Below the pieces are notes generated by a model. The model saw nothing but the letters and a program-made list of their open reading frames with translations, did not search any database and was not told the DNA's origin. From the NCBI RefSeq assembly GCF_018687715.1, contig NC_056760.1, positions 33,828,501 to 33,892,500 on the forward strand: a DNA stretch of 64,000 nucleotides. Direction: 5' to 3'. The DNA is from Carya illinoinensis (lineage: Eukaryota > Streptophyta > Magnoliopsida > Fagales > Juglandaceae). A program made the translations under genes and the position numbers. Positions 11,950 through 26,808 of this stretch are shown piece by piece. Each line of letters opens with the position of its first letter. Position 1 is the stretch's first letter.

Positions 11950-12578
11950 GGATATGACATTGTTGGGTACTACAACATCTGTATACATGCAGGTAAAATT
12001 GTTCTAATGGCCAGAGAAAAAGTGAAAAGAATAATTGGATGTATGAAATGTTTTAATTTTATAATGGAACGTAAAAGGTGGGAAATGTTTTGAGGAATGA
12101 AAACCTTTTTAAAAGAAAAACCCCACGTTATAATGTTTTCAAAGAAAAGAAAATGTTTTATGTAAAGTATGTAGATGAATGAGAAATGCATGAATGAAAC
12201 TCATGTTAGTATATTTGTATAGTATGAAGTAATGTTACTGAGTATTTGACTCTTTTTTTTTTTTTTGTGTGTGCGCTCTACCCAGGAATGAAATGAGGAC
12301 AAAGCATCAGAAAATACCCGGCCCGAGGAAAACGTGACAGAAGCCTATGCATGTTTTTATGCAATGTATGAAAGTAAAATTTTGTAAAAGGACTTTTAAT
12401 TTAATTTAATGGTTTTCGCTGTAAACTCTCTTTTAATTTATAGAGCTGATTTTAAATTTTAAATATAGAATCTTTTATATCTTGGGAAGGGAAAGAAAAT
12501 GTTTTAAAAAGTTCAATAATTTTCATCTTGTTTTCTAAAATTATTTTTCTAAAATCCAACCACAAGGATGGGGGTTAC
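11950..12578 (+). mobile_element. Gypsy LTR fragment, 3' part
   Basis: A block ending GGATGGGGGTTACA at 12,578, with an upstream ACCCGGCCCGAGGAAAACGTG segment and many GAAATG/AATG-rich short repeats, has the look of the right half of a Gypsy LTR. It resembles, in opposite orientation, the LTR at 62,310-64,000. The 5' boundary and target duplication were not found. Confidence 0.45.
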
Positions 12579-12687
12579 ATATTTATACCACTCACTTTGC
12601 CCTTTGATGTTCCACGTGGCTTTAAAAAACTAAAAAAATATGTATTCAAAATAAAATGGTGCCCAAGACACAAAAATAGAAGCCTAA

Positions 12688-15600
12688 TGTAACTCCTTGA
12701 AAGAAATTCGATAGGTGAATTCTTTAGACTTTAGAAACATAATGAAATCTGGAAGGATTTGGTAATAGCCCACCAAAAATTCAGTGAATGAGTTTCGTTA
12801 GGCTTCGGGAGCATCGTGGAAAGCCTAGAAATGTCTCACAAATTGAGCAATCGCGTAGGTTTTAATCAGTGAGAATAGTCAATTTCTTAACCACTTTGGT
12901 GTCAGGACCTTGGTTTTATTTATTAGAGGTATTTAGGAGTGTGAGATTGAGAAATAGTTTGCACCATTAGTCTTAGATGAATATTTAGAATTTTATGGCA
13001 TACTAAAACTATTTTTGTTTTCTAGATGATAGTTACTCATAAACACATTTCGATTTAAATGAGGCAATTTAGAGTTGGAGTTTGTGAAATGAATTCCACT
13101 TTGAGGTTCTTATGTATATTTAGCATTTTATAGTGCAATGTTTTCTTTTACCTTTTTTGGAGTGAATAGTACCATATGGGATAGCGCGATGCACCACGTA
13201 GTCCAATCATTTTTAGATTACAGTGTGGGTTGTTCAAATTAGTCTAAAGAATCTTTATTTGGACACTTGGCAAGATTAGCTACACTTGGTGAATAGGTTA
13301 GGACACTTGGCACTAAGAAGAACAATGAAATGGAAATGTGAAGGAAAGGAATGAAAAATCAAGCCTTGTGATCATGCCACCTAAGCCAAACACTATTATA
13401 TCCAACCATTCATTTTTTTTTTTATTTTTTTGGTGCCAAACCAAAGAGGGTTTCAACCCTAGTGAAACTTCAAATATTTGAGATCCAATTGAAACCCAAA
13501 AGACATTGTGGAAGCCGGAACCCTAAATGGTTTCCCAAACCTTAAATGTTAACCTTTTTTGCTTAGTGTTTAATCACTTGATTAAATCACTTCTCCATAC
13601 TATTAACTACTAAAACTCATGTTATTACACCCTCATGAATTTCTTTATACCTTAGTAATTTTATTGGGTTAAGAAAATTTGGATTTGGCCTTGGTAGAAA
13701 CTGAAACCCCAAACCAAACTCTCTTGAAACCCTAATTGAGGCCTAATCAGTTTAGGCTTGCTAAGGCCTACCGAAAATCTCCACCTATGTAAGGCTTCTT
13801 AGGGAAGTTTCTCCATTCCAGTTAGTGTCCTCTAGCTACCTTTGTCATCCCAAACTTTAGGTGATGAGAGGGCTATCAAGCACCTCACCACCACCCTTCA
13901 CATGGAAGCTTCCTTGGCTGAAAACTATGTGTTGTTGCCCACTGTTTTTCCATGGTTTTAGCTGAAAAAAGCACCATCAATTGATCACTCTCACATACCC
14001 TCTCAGTCCTCCAATAGTAAATAAGTTGTTCACAACTTGTTCTTCATGCTTTTATCACTTTTACCTTGGTTTCTTGGAGAAAACTCTAAAGGAATCTTCA
14101 GATAGTTTTTCTGGTCATTTTTGCTATATTGTTTTGAAATTTTTTTAAGTTGATTGTCATGAAACTCTCTGCATATAAGTTGTTTCTCTTTGATTCTAGT
14201 TTCCATTGATATATTTTGTGATTTTTTGTAGATGGTTGATTGGTGCAAATTCTATTTAAGCATGTAAAGGTCATTCTGAGTGATAATCTGGGCAATTTAT
14301 GATTCTTTGATTTTTTGATGACGTTCTTGGCAAGATCTTGGTCCGATCTAATTATGGTTTAAAGTTAACATGTTAACATGCAATTTTGATATGGATTTTT
14401 TACATGTTGAATGTTTTTAGTAGGAGTTTTGTATGAATCTAGAAGGTTGGAAACTGAAGGTGTAAAAATAGTTTTTATTTTGAGGAAGTTTGGATCTTTT
14501 GTTATGGAAGGATGCCCCTATGGTCTTGATATTCATGTATATTTTTCGTAGGGCTTTGGCCTATATGTCAAGAAGTTATTTTAAAGATTTATGGTTGTGA
14601 TCTTAAGGAAATGAATTTTTATGCATGCTAAGGTCTAGTTGGAACACAAACTTGAGGCTCACCGGTTGTGTTGTGTTTTTATAAAATTTTCCCTTGTGAT
14701 CCTGAGTTCAATGCTTAGATCAATTTTAAGACTTGAATATGAAGCATATGGTGTTGTTTCTCAATGGTTTACTTCATGAAAAATTCAAATCTAGTGGTTT
14801 GATCAAAAAACAAAACATGTAGTAAATGTGCAAACAGATTGTGTTGGATAAATTGTTTTTGACTTTTGTGGTCTTTGATTTTTATTTTCAAGCATGATAA
14901 TCCTTAGGATTGATTTAAGAACATGTTAGGAGTATGCTTCTAAACTTTTAGAGTTCTTAGAGTTGATTTGAAAAAGGATATACACCACGAACATCCAGGG
15001 TTGTTCTTTGTGGTATGTTAATGTACTTACAACTAGTGTGTATGTTAACGTACGCACAACTGGTGCATATGCTTATGATATGATGCGGTATTAGTAGGAG
15101 CACATAGCTCAAGGGGACCTATGTAGCATCCACATTTCACTTTTAATTAACTAGTTTAATTGTTAAATAAGATTCCAATTTCATGTTCAGTTCACGTTCA
15201 GTTTTATTATATGTTAGTTCAGTTCGTGTCAGTTTCAATTCACATCATTTTAAGATCATGTCAGTTTAGTTGATGACAATTTTCAGTCCACGTCAGTTTC
15301 AAGTTGTATCAGCACATGTCATGCTATTTACCAAGTCATGTCACTCTCATTCATGTTCACATTAGCATTTATGTCTTTTTCTGTTATGCATGCACCTGTA
15401 TACTAGTAGTTTAAGTTAGTTGTTAACTTTATGAGATTTTTAACCAAATCTCACTTGGTAGTCCCAACTATTATTCCCCTCAAAATGGTAGATATTGTGA
15501 CAGGGATCGATGGAACTAAACTGGACCAGGCTAAGGTTGGCATGGCCGAAACCGAATAGTATTGAATTTACTATAGACAAATGCTCTTGATTGATAGGAT

Positions 15601-16146
15601 GCTACATGAATATTACTATTCTACTAGTGAAGGGTGTTGCCAGAATTTTGGAGGGTAATTCTGAGCCTCTATGGTCTTTTTGTGAAGAGTTTCTCACTGT
15701 AGAGAATCACTTCGTGTTAGCTAATCACTTCATGGAAGCTAATTTAAAGTTATTGGAAGAGATTATAGAAATTTTAGAATGTACAAGATGAGGACTAAGA
15801 TATTACAATCTATACGAAGTACTTCTCTTTTGAAGTTTGAGAAGGCCCATGTTGTAGGGACCTTACTTTTGTTCATGCATGGTTGAACTTAGCCTCTGAA
15901 TGGTTTATGTGAATTTGGGTTATATGAATAGTTATGGACAAGTAGTTAAGTTTGGGATTGGCATTCTAATACATTGTGTTTTGCTCAAAGAAAACAAAAA
16001 TTATTCGCTGTGAATATTGCATATTATTTAGATGCATGCTAGGTGCATTGCATATTTATCTGTCATAAACGAGTGTAGGTAACCTTGTATTGTATGTCCT
16101 GATGTTTCAGAGTTTGCCAAATCCCAAGTAGAACATGGGGGCGTCA
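12688..16146 (+). mobile_element. Old Gypsy LTR, copy A
   Basis: Begins as a partial LTR start at 12,688 (TGTAACTCC), immediately followed by a second LTR start at about 12,761 (TAATAGCCCACC...ATTCAGTG). It runs through a leader-like region to the LTR end GGGGGCGTCA at 16,146. The same ordered landmarks recur in copy B: TTAG.CTTAGATGAATATTTAGAATTTTATGG, GTAGCATC.ACATTTCA and the closing GTAACCTTGT...CCCAAG...GGG.GCGTCA. No coding capacity. The double start at its left end suggests one LTR inserted into or next to another. Confidence 0.6.
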
Positions 16147-16164
16147 CTAATTTTATGAATTGAG

Positions 16165-17721
16165 TGATTGATTAGGTTTTAGTCTATTAGTGTAATCAGA
16201 TTTTGATCCACTATGGAGGTAAAATTGCCTTTCTATTTAATTAAGGCACTCAAGAGTATAATTTTATTAAATGAATTGTATCATTAGACTCGTATAAATA
16301 TTTAGGATTTTATGATAGAATAAAATATTTCAATTTTTTAGGTGAATAGTAACCCTTCGGGGTAGCGCCACGTGGCATCTGTTTCCAACAACTGTCAAAT
16401 CGTCATGTAGGATGTACAAATCCACTCAGGATCACTCGGAAACTTTTTAGACACATGGCACAATCCTAGCAATCCATTTGAAAATCCATTGGACAATTGT
16501 CAAGAGGAGTACAAGTGTGTAAGTGATTGAGTGTGAATCAAGCCTTGTCATCATATTTTCTTACACCATTCAATATTCAATCCAAGCAAATAATATTTGC
16601 TCAACCAAAAGAGGGTTTGAACCCTAATGAAATCCCAAATCCTTGAAGGAAAACCGAGACCCAAAGCCTTTGTGGAAACCAAAACCATAAAATCTCAAAC
16701 CCTAAGCATGCACTCGGTTTGTAACTAAGTGTTTTCCCACTTGGTTAAACCACTTCCACAACAACCAACAACTAAAGTACACATTCTTACACCCTCATAC
16801 ACTCTTTTACACCTTGGTAATTATAATTGACCAAGAAAAATTAGGATTGTACCAACCCCTCAAGAAACCCCAAATGGAGTCCATTCGGTTAGCCCCTCCT
16901 TAGTCCCATTGAAACCCCTTGTTCCACCAGCTTCAACCCTCTTACAAGGCCATACCATGGCCAAGTTTCTACCGAAAGCTCAGCCCCCAAATAGTCCCAT
17001 TTATGGCAAGTCAAACAAACAACCACATGCCCTCACTTCCACAAGCTTTTCCTTCTCCTTTTCACAAGTTATCTTCATCTCAAGTGTCATTCACTCAACC
17101 ACAAAATTAGCCCTCTCCTATACACCCCATGACACTTCCGTTTCATCCACACTTGGTTTACTTTTTTCTTCAATTTCCAAGAGATAAACCAAGAAAGCTT
17201 GAGAGAACAAGATCTGGCAGCTTGCGTTTCTGGAGTTCCATCCCTTTGTAAGTATTTCTTTGGCTCAAATCTCTTCTAATTCATTAAGTAATGAATCTAG
17301 TTTACTTGAAAGTGTATTGGTTAATTCTTCTTGAAGATTTGTTGGATGAAAGTTGATGTTGATGATGGAAGGGTTCGGTTTGGATGTTTTCGATGAGCCT
17401 TGGATGTTTTGTGAAGTTGTGTAGATCATGGTTTTATGAAGTGTTTGAATTCTTTTTGTGTAAGTTATGGTTTGATATACAGCATATTAGGTTTTAATAA
17501 AATGGTTATATATGATCTATGCAGTGATAGAAACCGATTGGTCAAAAAGAGTTTTTATTTGGTTTAGTTTGTGATTTTTGCCATAGTGTCTTGATTCTAT
17601 GGTTTTGATTTTTGTAAATCTTGTTTGAAGTTTTGATCTATGGATTAAGAATGGATTGTTGATGAAGATGCAAGAGTTAGATTTTAAACATGATTTAGAG
17701 GCTCTCGAGTTTGATGTTTGT
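16165..17721 (+). mobile_element. Old Gypsy LTR, partial copy C
   Basis: Matches the first half of copy A from its ATTTAGGATTTTATG and GTGAATAGTA..C landmarks, through AAGAGGGTTT.AACCCTA and TGGTTTCGGTT-like leader sequence. It is cut at 17,721 by the start of copy B. It lacks both LTR ends. Confidence 0.55.
16909..17187 (+). other. Open frame in LTR leader, probably not a gene
   Basis: A 92-codon Ser/Pro/Thr-rich frame lies in the pyrimidine-rich leader of LTR copy C. The homologous part of copy A (about 13,800-14,030) has no such frame, so it is not conserved even within the repeat family. Confidence 0.3.
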
Positions 17722-18321
17722 TGTAACAACCCACCAGAAATTCAGTGGATGAATTTCTTTAGGCTTTAGGATCATCATGAAAACTTCAAAAAAGTCTAAT
17801 GAATCGAGCAATTGCATATGATTAAATCTATCAGCATAGTCAGTTTCTAGCCCACTTAGGTGTCAGAAACGCATTTTTATTTATTTTGAGATACATAGGA
17901 ATGTGAAAATAAGAAATGTTATGTGCCATTAGCCTTAGATGAATATTTAGAATTTTATGGCCCGCTTAAATATTTCTAATTAGATATTTGGATTTAGGAA
18001 AAAAATTAAATGATGAATGTAGATTTTTTTGAGTTTTGGAGTTAGGATGTGAAATCCTTAAGTTGGGATAAAATGATCATTTTTCCACACATAAGGGGTA
18101 AAATGGTCATTCTACTCTAAGTCAGTAATTTTTATTACTCTGAGTATACTAGTAAGGAGTTTCTAACCTTTAGAAATGTCTCCTTACAAGTTCCATTAAT
18201 TCACGCATTAAATTTGTCACACTACGCTCATTATAAGTTAGCCTCTAATTTACTGTTAGGATATTGTGTATGTGGGTTGGTAAGAAAATAGTTATTTATG
18301 TTCTTATGCTCTTATACATGT

Positions 18322-18520
18322 CATATTATGCTATGTCATGAAATGGTTTTTGTTATGCATTATGATATGTCATAAAATGTTTATCTGTTACACATTATGC
18401 CATGTCACGAAATGTTTATCTATTACACATTATGCTATGTCATGAAAAGCTTATCTGTTAAATGATATGCCATGTCATGAAATTTTTATTTGTTTCATGT
18501 TATGCCATGTCATTCATCAC
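18322..18520. repeat. 35-bp tandem repeat in LTR copy B
   Basis: About five consecutive units of exactly 35 bp, each with ATGCCATGTCA or a close variant followed by CGAAATGTTTATCT. Copies A and D have related but shorter ATGTCA-rich stretches, so the array expanded within copy B. Confidence 0.8.
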
Positions 18521-19305
18521 ACATACATGTCACATTACGTTATGTTATGTCATCTGTCATTTCATTTCATGTCACATCATGTCACGAGTTTGGAGTTCGT
18601 CACGAAAAGTAGTATTTTCAAGTTAGTTGAATCTTTTATGTTTAACATGACCCTAAGTGCTAGGATGAGATAGTTTCATAGTGGAACTCTATTGTTTACA
18701 TTGAAGCGTGAGATTCCTTGAGTTGATAAAGTACCGTCAACATGTTTCAAATGAGGCTTAAGTAACTGGTTGCTGAAGCAAAATCGGGCACCAACATTGG
18801 TGGTGCCAACCATAGTTCACGTTTATGTTATACACACTCGTGCAGGTGCAAATACCTGTCACGGGATGCATACATGGTGTACTCGCAGTGGGTACAAATA
18901 CCCATAGTATGATGCATATGTTAACGAACTCATAGCTAATGCACATACTTGTGATTTGATATGGTATTGGTAGGGGCACACGGCTTAAGGGGCCAAAGTA
19001 GCATCTACATTTCATGTTTAGTAGCAGTTAATATAGGAAGAAGATTCCAAGTTCATGTTTAGTTTCAATTTCATTTCAGATTTAGTTCACGTCATGTTCA
19101 TTTTTCATTGCACATTACTTCACGTACATTCCAAGTTCTTGTCATGTTAGTTCATGTCACGTAATTGCCAAGTCATGTCACATTATTCATGTTCATGTCA
19201 GTATTCACATTTTTATTGTCATGCATGCATATTTACATTGCTAGTTAAAGTTATTTTTTAACTTGCTAAAATTTGTAATCAAATCTCACTTGGTAATCAC
19301 AACTA

Positions 19306-19915
19306 TGTAACACCCCGTTCCCTGAAAAGTCATTTTTAGAATTTTTGGAGATCCAGTGTGCTATTACTAAACTTTGATGTAAAAGCTTTTCCTTCTTAAC
19401 GAAGTGCCAAGTACGAAAGATTCCATAAATAAATAAGTCATTTTTTTTAATAACATTTAAAATTGAAAAGAGAGCATGTGAAAGTACTTATTTAGAATCA
19501 ATAAAGTCTCATGTGCTTATAAAAAAACAACTTATTAAACTAGAAATCATAAAACTAAGCATGACATAAACAGTCTAGGCCTCGCCTTGCCTTTCTAAAC
19601 CAAGTTGAGTTCTGCAGTCTCGTCCTCATAAAAATCATCACCTAGGGTGGTTAAAACATTAAAAAAGAAAAAAAGAGAGAGTCAAATACTCATTAAGCAA
19701 CATATCATATAGTAAATATAATTAACATAAGGTTTCTTGAAAAAGCCATACTTATAAATACATACGTAAATAACATGTACATGAACTTGTCTTTCCTTTG
19801 TCATAGGCATCGACCCACTGTTGACTCTCGTGAGTTAGGGCTAGTGAATCTAAATAGATTTAAATTTGAGCATATTTAATTTATTGAGATTTCAAGTAAA
19901 TATCACTCTTGTGGA
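19306..19915 (-). mobile_element. LTR fragment inserted in copy B
   Basis: Copy A is continuous across this point, whereas copy B is interrupted by a block starting TGTAACACCCCGTTCCC. The block resembles the beginning of the LTR at 62,310 in style and direction. Its right end is not a clean LTR end, so it is truncated. Strand is inferred from its resemblance to minus-oriented LTRs. Confidence 0.45.
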
Positions 19916-20381
19916 CCCATTACCATTCTGGGAGAATGGTAGAAGTTGTGTCAGGACCAGCATTTGAGGAGGAGCCGTTGGCTTAAGATGGTTGAGGAGG
20001 AGCTTGATATAGAGCGGAGGCTGGACTTGATTTTAACTTTCGTAGCAATGGCTTTATATACTATAGAGCGGATGTGAGAGTTAGTTTGATTAGGTAGATT
20101 CTATTTTATGGAGATCCTATCTCCTATGTTATATTGAATTCAAGTGGACCTCTTAAGTGAGGAAGTACCTATTTATGGTTTATAAATCATTGGAATGTTT
20201 ATTTCATTCTGGAATCAATTATTTTTATCATGCTTATTTTCGCTACAATTATTATATATTGCTAGTTGAATACTAGGTTGTATTGCATATTAACTGTCAT
20301 AAACGAGGGTATGTAACCTTGTGCTACATATCCCCACACTCCAAGTCTCTATTCCATCCCAAGCAGAGGTTGGGAGCGTCA

Positions 20382-21686
20382 TACTCAAATCTAATTTTTC
20401 TTGGTCCAATAAAATTTTTAAGGTTTAAAGGATTGAATAATGATCCCATAACATGAATTTGAGTGGTTAATAATTAATGAAAATGATTAATCAAGTGACT
20501 AATCACTAAGCTAGAAATCAGATCCATTTAGGGTTTGGAAGTAAATTTGGGGTTTGAGGAAACCATTTAGGATTTTGGTTTCAACCAAAATTTTGGGGTT
20601 TCAATTGGACTAAAAATGTTTAGAGTTTCTCTAGGGTTGAGATTCTCTTTGGTTTGGCACAACTTGAATGGTTGGATGGAATAGTACTTTGCTTGATTTC
20701 CATGATCTCAATGCTTAATTTCATTCACATTTCCATCTCAAAGTTCCTCTTGGTGCTAAGTGTCTAATACTATTCACCAATTATGTTTAAGATCTTGCCA
20801 AATGTCTAAATAAAACTTCTCTAACCCAATTTGGATATTTCACACTGTGATTTTGAAAACACTGCACTTGGTGCTATTCGAGGTTACTATTCACTTTGAA
20901 AAAGTGAAAAATAACATTGCACTGTAAAATTCTAAATAATCATACTAACCTTAGAGTGCAAATTGTTTATCAAATTTTGACTCTAAAATGCCTCGAAATA
21001 ATCAAAACAAGGGTTACGTCTGAAAACTAAAAGTAGGTTTTATTGTTCTATAAAATCCTAAATATTCAAAGGAAACTAATGGTGTAAACTATATCCCATT
21101 CTGACACTTCTAGGTATCTCAAATAAATAAAATTTCACTTCTAGCGCCATAGAGAGTGGCAACACTAACTATGCTTAGAGCACTCCCAATGGCTTCTCTA
21201 TCCTATCCTTCAAAATACATCATCAAAATCCACTTTTTCTATTTTACATACTAACTTTTACAATATACCATACATCAGCTTATCTATTTTTTCTTTATAT
21301 CATTTAAATATTATATTTTTTATTCTTTTGTATTCATTTCAAATATTTTTAAAAATGTTTAAACATGAAGAGGAAATGGGAAATCACATGAGAAAGAAAG
21401 AGAAAGTAATTAAAAATGTTTACATTTGATGAATAGGATCCTTTACATGTAGAGGGATCACTGTAGCAAAATGTATAATGTTTTTAAAATACAAAATCCA
21501 ATGGAGTAGCATTTTAAGAACATTTCTTTCTATTTTGAAAGAAAATGCATTTTGCAATAGCCATTGAGAGTGCTCTTACAGACTAAAACATATACGATTG
21601 ATTCAATTTGTGAAATTTTTAGATTTTCACAAGATTCCTAAAGTCAAAGGAAATTCATCACTTGAATTTTTTGTGGGCTGTTACAT
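20382..21686 (-). mobile_element. Old Gypsy LTR, inverted partial copy E
   Basis: Reverse complement of the first part of copies A and B. Read on the minus strand it starts TGTAACAGCCCAC at 21,686 and runs to 20,382, where it abuts copy B head to head. A Harbinger-type MITE (21,178-21,575) has inserted into it. The adjoining 21,687-21,700 is the polypurine tract of the same element. Confidence 0.65.
21178..21575. mobile_element. PIF/Harbinger-type MITE
   Basis: A 398-bp element with terminal inverted repeats GAGCACTCCCAATGGC and GCCATTGAGAGTGCTC, flanked by TTA target duplications (21,175-21,177 and 21,576-21,578). TTA/TAA 3-bp duplications are characteristic of PIF/Harbinger. No coding capacity. 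Confidence 0.88.
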
Positions 21687-21899
21687 TCTCCTCTCCTAAA
21701 AAAAGACATCGTCCTCGAAATCGACACAAGTACTGAAACAACCATATCGAATAAAGGAGAACATGCTGCTAACCAAGCATATTGTCCATCATTGGACGTA
21801 TCGTTGCTAGTTGGTGCGAGTGGGGGTGTGTCAATGCCCATTGGCATAACATCCTGTGGCAAGTAGTAGAATGCATAATCATCCAAATCATATGCCATG
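21687..21899 (-). mobile_element. Polypurine tract and internal edge of Gypsy copy E
   Basis: On the minus strand the sequence ...CGAGGACGATGTCTTTTTTTAGGAGAGGAGAA runs straight into the LTR start at 21,686. The purine-rich stretch is the plus-strand primer, and the CGAGGACGATGT block is a usual sequence just upstream of it in plant Gypsy elements. The remainder is a short degenerate internal piece. Confidence 0.6.
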
Positions 21900-22340
21900 T
21901 TTCCACATTATCTTGGAGAGAAAGCTAGAGAGACTCGTGCATTGATTTTATAGCTCAATTTGCTCAAACTTTTTGAAGCAATTGTAGGTATTTTCTCATA
22001 AAGTCTCCTTCAAGAAATTTATTCTATTTGATTCTAGTTTCTTTGGGTATATTTTATGACTTTTTGATGAAATTTTTACTTAGATAAAAAAAAAGTTGAA
22101 AACTAGAACAAAAAAGTTTGATGAGGAGTAAAACGGTTTCTACTTTATGTAAGCTCAAATCTTTTGATGAGAAAACATGATCCAATGGTTTTGATATTTT
22201 TATATGATGACCCTAAGATTTTGATTTACATGTTAGAATGTTAGTTTAAGGATGTTTTTGTTGGTTTTAAAGGTATGTTTTATTTTTATTTTTATTTTTA
22301 TTTTATATATATATACATGAAAAGATTCAGTTAGTTCACA
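21900..22340 (+). mobile_element. Old Gypsy LTR, copy D, left part
   Basis: Matches the TTCTTGGAGA...TTTGATTCTAGTTTC...ATATTTT.TGA region of copy A (about 14,060-14,220). The copy is interrupted by the hAT insertion at 22,349 and resumes at 34,318. Confidence 0.55.
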
Positions 22341-22498
22341 GATACGAGTAGGACTGTTCAACTGGGCTGGAACCCGTATTGAAAAATCCGGATCTATCCG
22401 GTCTGGATAGGGGTTGTCTAACCCAGGTACCGCTTTTAAAATTCGGTACCCGGGTTTATGTAAAAACCAGAGTCTCTCATTTTCATTAGGTTTTCATT

Positions 22499-22860
22499 AT
22501 GTTCACTTCAGGCTTCCAACGCCCTCCCCCCTCGCTAGTCGCTTCATCTCTCTCACTCTCTCGCCTAAACCTAGCTTACTCTGCTGATCAAAGTGTTGTC
22601 TTCATTCTCGTGCCTTTTCATCCTCGTGGTCTCTGTTTTGTGGCTCTATCTTCATCCTCGTCTCACTCTCTCTTCTCTCTCTCTCTATCTCATGCTGAAA
22701 CCCTAGCCTCCTCTGCCGATCAAAGCATCATTTTTATCCTCGTGCTGTCGTTTTCATCACGAGTATGTCTTATTCTCTTTTTTTTTTCTCTCTCTTTGTT
22801 GATTTTGGGTTTGTTTGAGGAGTATTTTTATGGGTTAGATCTGTAATGTTTTTATAAGTA
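22499..22860 (+). other. Pyrimidine-rich leader-like segment in hAT element
   Basis: A CT-rich region with two related 80-100 bp stretches (about 22,549-22,626 and 22,661-22,765, sharing CTCATGCTGAAACCCTAGCC/CGATCAAAG-like words) and an open frame of 115 codons. It looks like a plant 5' untranslated exon followed by an intron (GTTTGTTTGAGGAG...TTAGATCTGTAATG). The source gene is not recognised. It could be the captured 5' end of the kinase gene or of a different gene. Confidence 0.35.
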
Positions 22861-23918
22861 TATTTGTTCTCTTTGCAGTAAATACTTCTTTTTGTTTCTT
22901 AACTCAACAATATTTTTCTTGATTTTGAATCTGTTGTAAATGTTTCTTTGGATAGGCAAAACTTGGGTCTCACCGTCAGTGAGATATGCAGTTGTTCATG
23001 ACGAAACTGTAAGATCCTGTTTCAATAATTTTTTATATCAAAGTTCGATCTGTTCTGAACAAATGATCTCACTGAAATTTGAGCAATGACAAATGTAACT
23101 TGGAATAAAGTTTTAGAGTTTATGTATAATGGTTTTTTCCCTTACACTTAAAAAAAAAAAAAAAAACCACCCAAATTTATTTTTAGTGGATGTTTATGCG
23201 GCACCATAAACAGAGTTTTTACATTTTGAGAAGTATTTGATTGTATTAGATCAGGTCCCTATTGTTTTACATATGACCATTAGTATCTGCAAGTGAATTT
23301 TTGATGTTCTAGATCTAAAGTAGGGATTAACTTGGTTCAAAATGGGTCTGGGAAAAGCTAGCCATAATTTGGATTTTTTTTTTTTTAAAAAAAAAAAGGA
23401 AACCTACACTTCAAAACTTTTTTTCCTAGTATGATCACCAAAATAATAAAGTTGTAACCTTCAAACTACCACTGCTTTGCAACCCAGCCTTCCTTTAAAA
23501 TTCAGTTTTAAGTTTATGTCATGTTACAAATTTTTATCAATTTTAGTGTCTTGATCTCAATGAGCGATAGATTGCAAAGGGAGTTGTAGTTTAGGTGGGG
23601 TAAACTGCATATGATTTTACCTAAAATAATTATCGATTACCTTCTGTTGGCCTCTTCTTCTAATCACAACTAATTACCCACAGGTCGTGCATGCCATTTA
23701 ATTCCATAGTTACTATTTGCATGCCTAAGTTATATGGAAACCTGGAGTTTCATCTGGTACCCTAAATGCTTCTTGGACATCAACTTTTATGTCATTTAAT
23801 TGCATAGTTTTTGTTTGCATGCCCCAACTTATATGGAAAAGCTGTAGTTCATTTGGTACCTAAATACTTATCTAATATAACTTGTATGATGCGATAATTT
23901 ACGTGGATACTTTTTCAG

Positions 23919-24372
23919 GTTGCAGATTTTGGGCTTGCTAAGTTTTCAGCAGATACTGATACCCATATCTCCACTTGGGTGATGGGAACTTTTGGGTAAG
24001 ATTCATTTCTGTTTTCTATAGACAAAGCTATATATGGAGCAGCCTTTGTAGTTTCAAAGCAATTCCAACGGCAGCAAGGATTTGGATTCGTTATTTTATT
24101 TTAACCTTTATTTATTTTTTAGTCTGACTATCTTGTAAGAATCTAGAGTTCGTCAAATGCAGTTACTTGGCTCCAGATTATGCTGTTAGCGGAAAGCTCA
24201 CTATTAAGTCAGATGTCTTCTCCTTTGGAGTGGTGCTTTTGGAGTTGATTATTGGATGCCAACCTCACGATAAAACTCAATCCTTTCCTGACGATAGCAT
24301 GGTTGAGTGGGTGTGTATGCTATTTAATAAGCATGAATCTCTAAACTACTTCATATTGGTGGGTGTAATCTG
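23919..24372 (+). pseudogene. PERK-type receptor-like kinase fragment (two exons) captured in hAT
   Basis: Exon 1 (23,919-23,995) encodes the kinase activation segment, VADFGLAKFSADTDTH...MGTFG, containing the DFG magnesium-binding motif. A GT-AG intron (23,996-24,162) follows, splitting a Gly codon. Exon 2 (from 24,163) encodes [26 protein letters not shown] and [14 protein letters not shown], i.e. the APE-equivalent and subdomain IX. Both exon borders sit where PERK (proline-rich extensin-like receptor kinase) genes have them. The Arg normally before VMGT is Trp, APEY has become APDY, and the frame ends after about 30 residues of the next region. No N-lobe, catalytic loop or membrane segment is present, so it cannot be a kinase. 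Confidence 0.85.
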
Positions 24373-24497
24373 ATCATTTTGGGATGAGTTTTGCTCTTTT
24401 TTTGTTATTATTTTGTGTGTGTGTGTGGAATTTTATTTTTTTTAGGTTAATTAGTTATATATAGTGTTAGCTGATATGTACGTGTTAATTATAATTA

Positions 24498-26688
<2,191 letters not shown>

Positions 26689-26702
26689 TCCTCCCCCCTT
26701 AA
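26689..26702 (-). other. Polypurine tract of Tekay-like element
   Basis: On the minus strand AAGGGGGGAGGA directly precedes the LTR start TGTGATGACC. This is the plus-strand DNA synthesis primer. Confidence 0.88.
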
Positions 26703-26808
26703 AAACAAATTTCGTCCTCGAAATTTGCAAGATCAAAGACCAACTTGAAACAAGCCACATAATTCCACATAAAACCACCTGTGACCAAGATTAAGAAACG
26801 TACCGTCA

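Larger units (their letters stand above)
17722..20381 (+). mobile_element. Old Gypsy LTR, copy B
   Basis: Starts TGTAACAACCCACCAG and ends GGGAGCGTCA, parallel to copy A. The middle contains a 35-bp tandem repeat (18,322-18,520) and a 0.6-kb foreign block (19,306-19,915). No matching target duplication: TTTGT precedes the start and TACTC follows the end. It is therefore either rearranged or adjacent to another copy. Confidence 0.6.
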
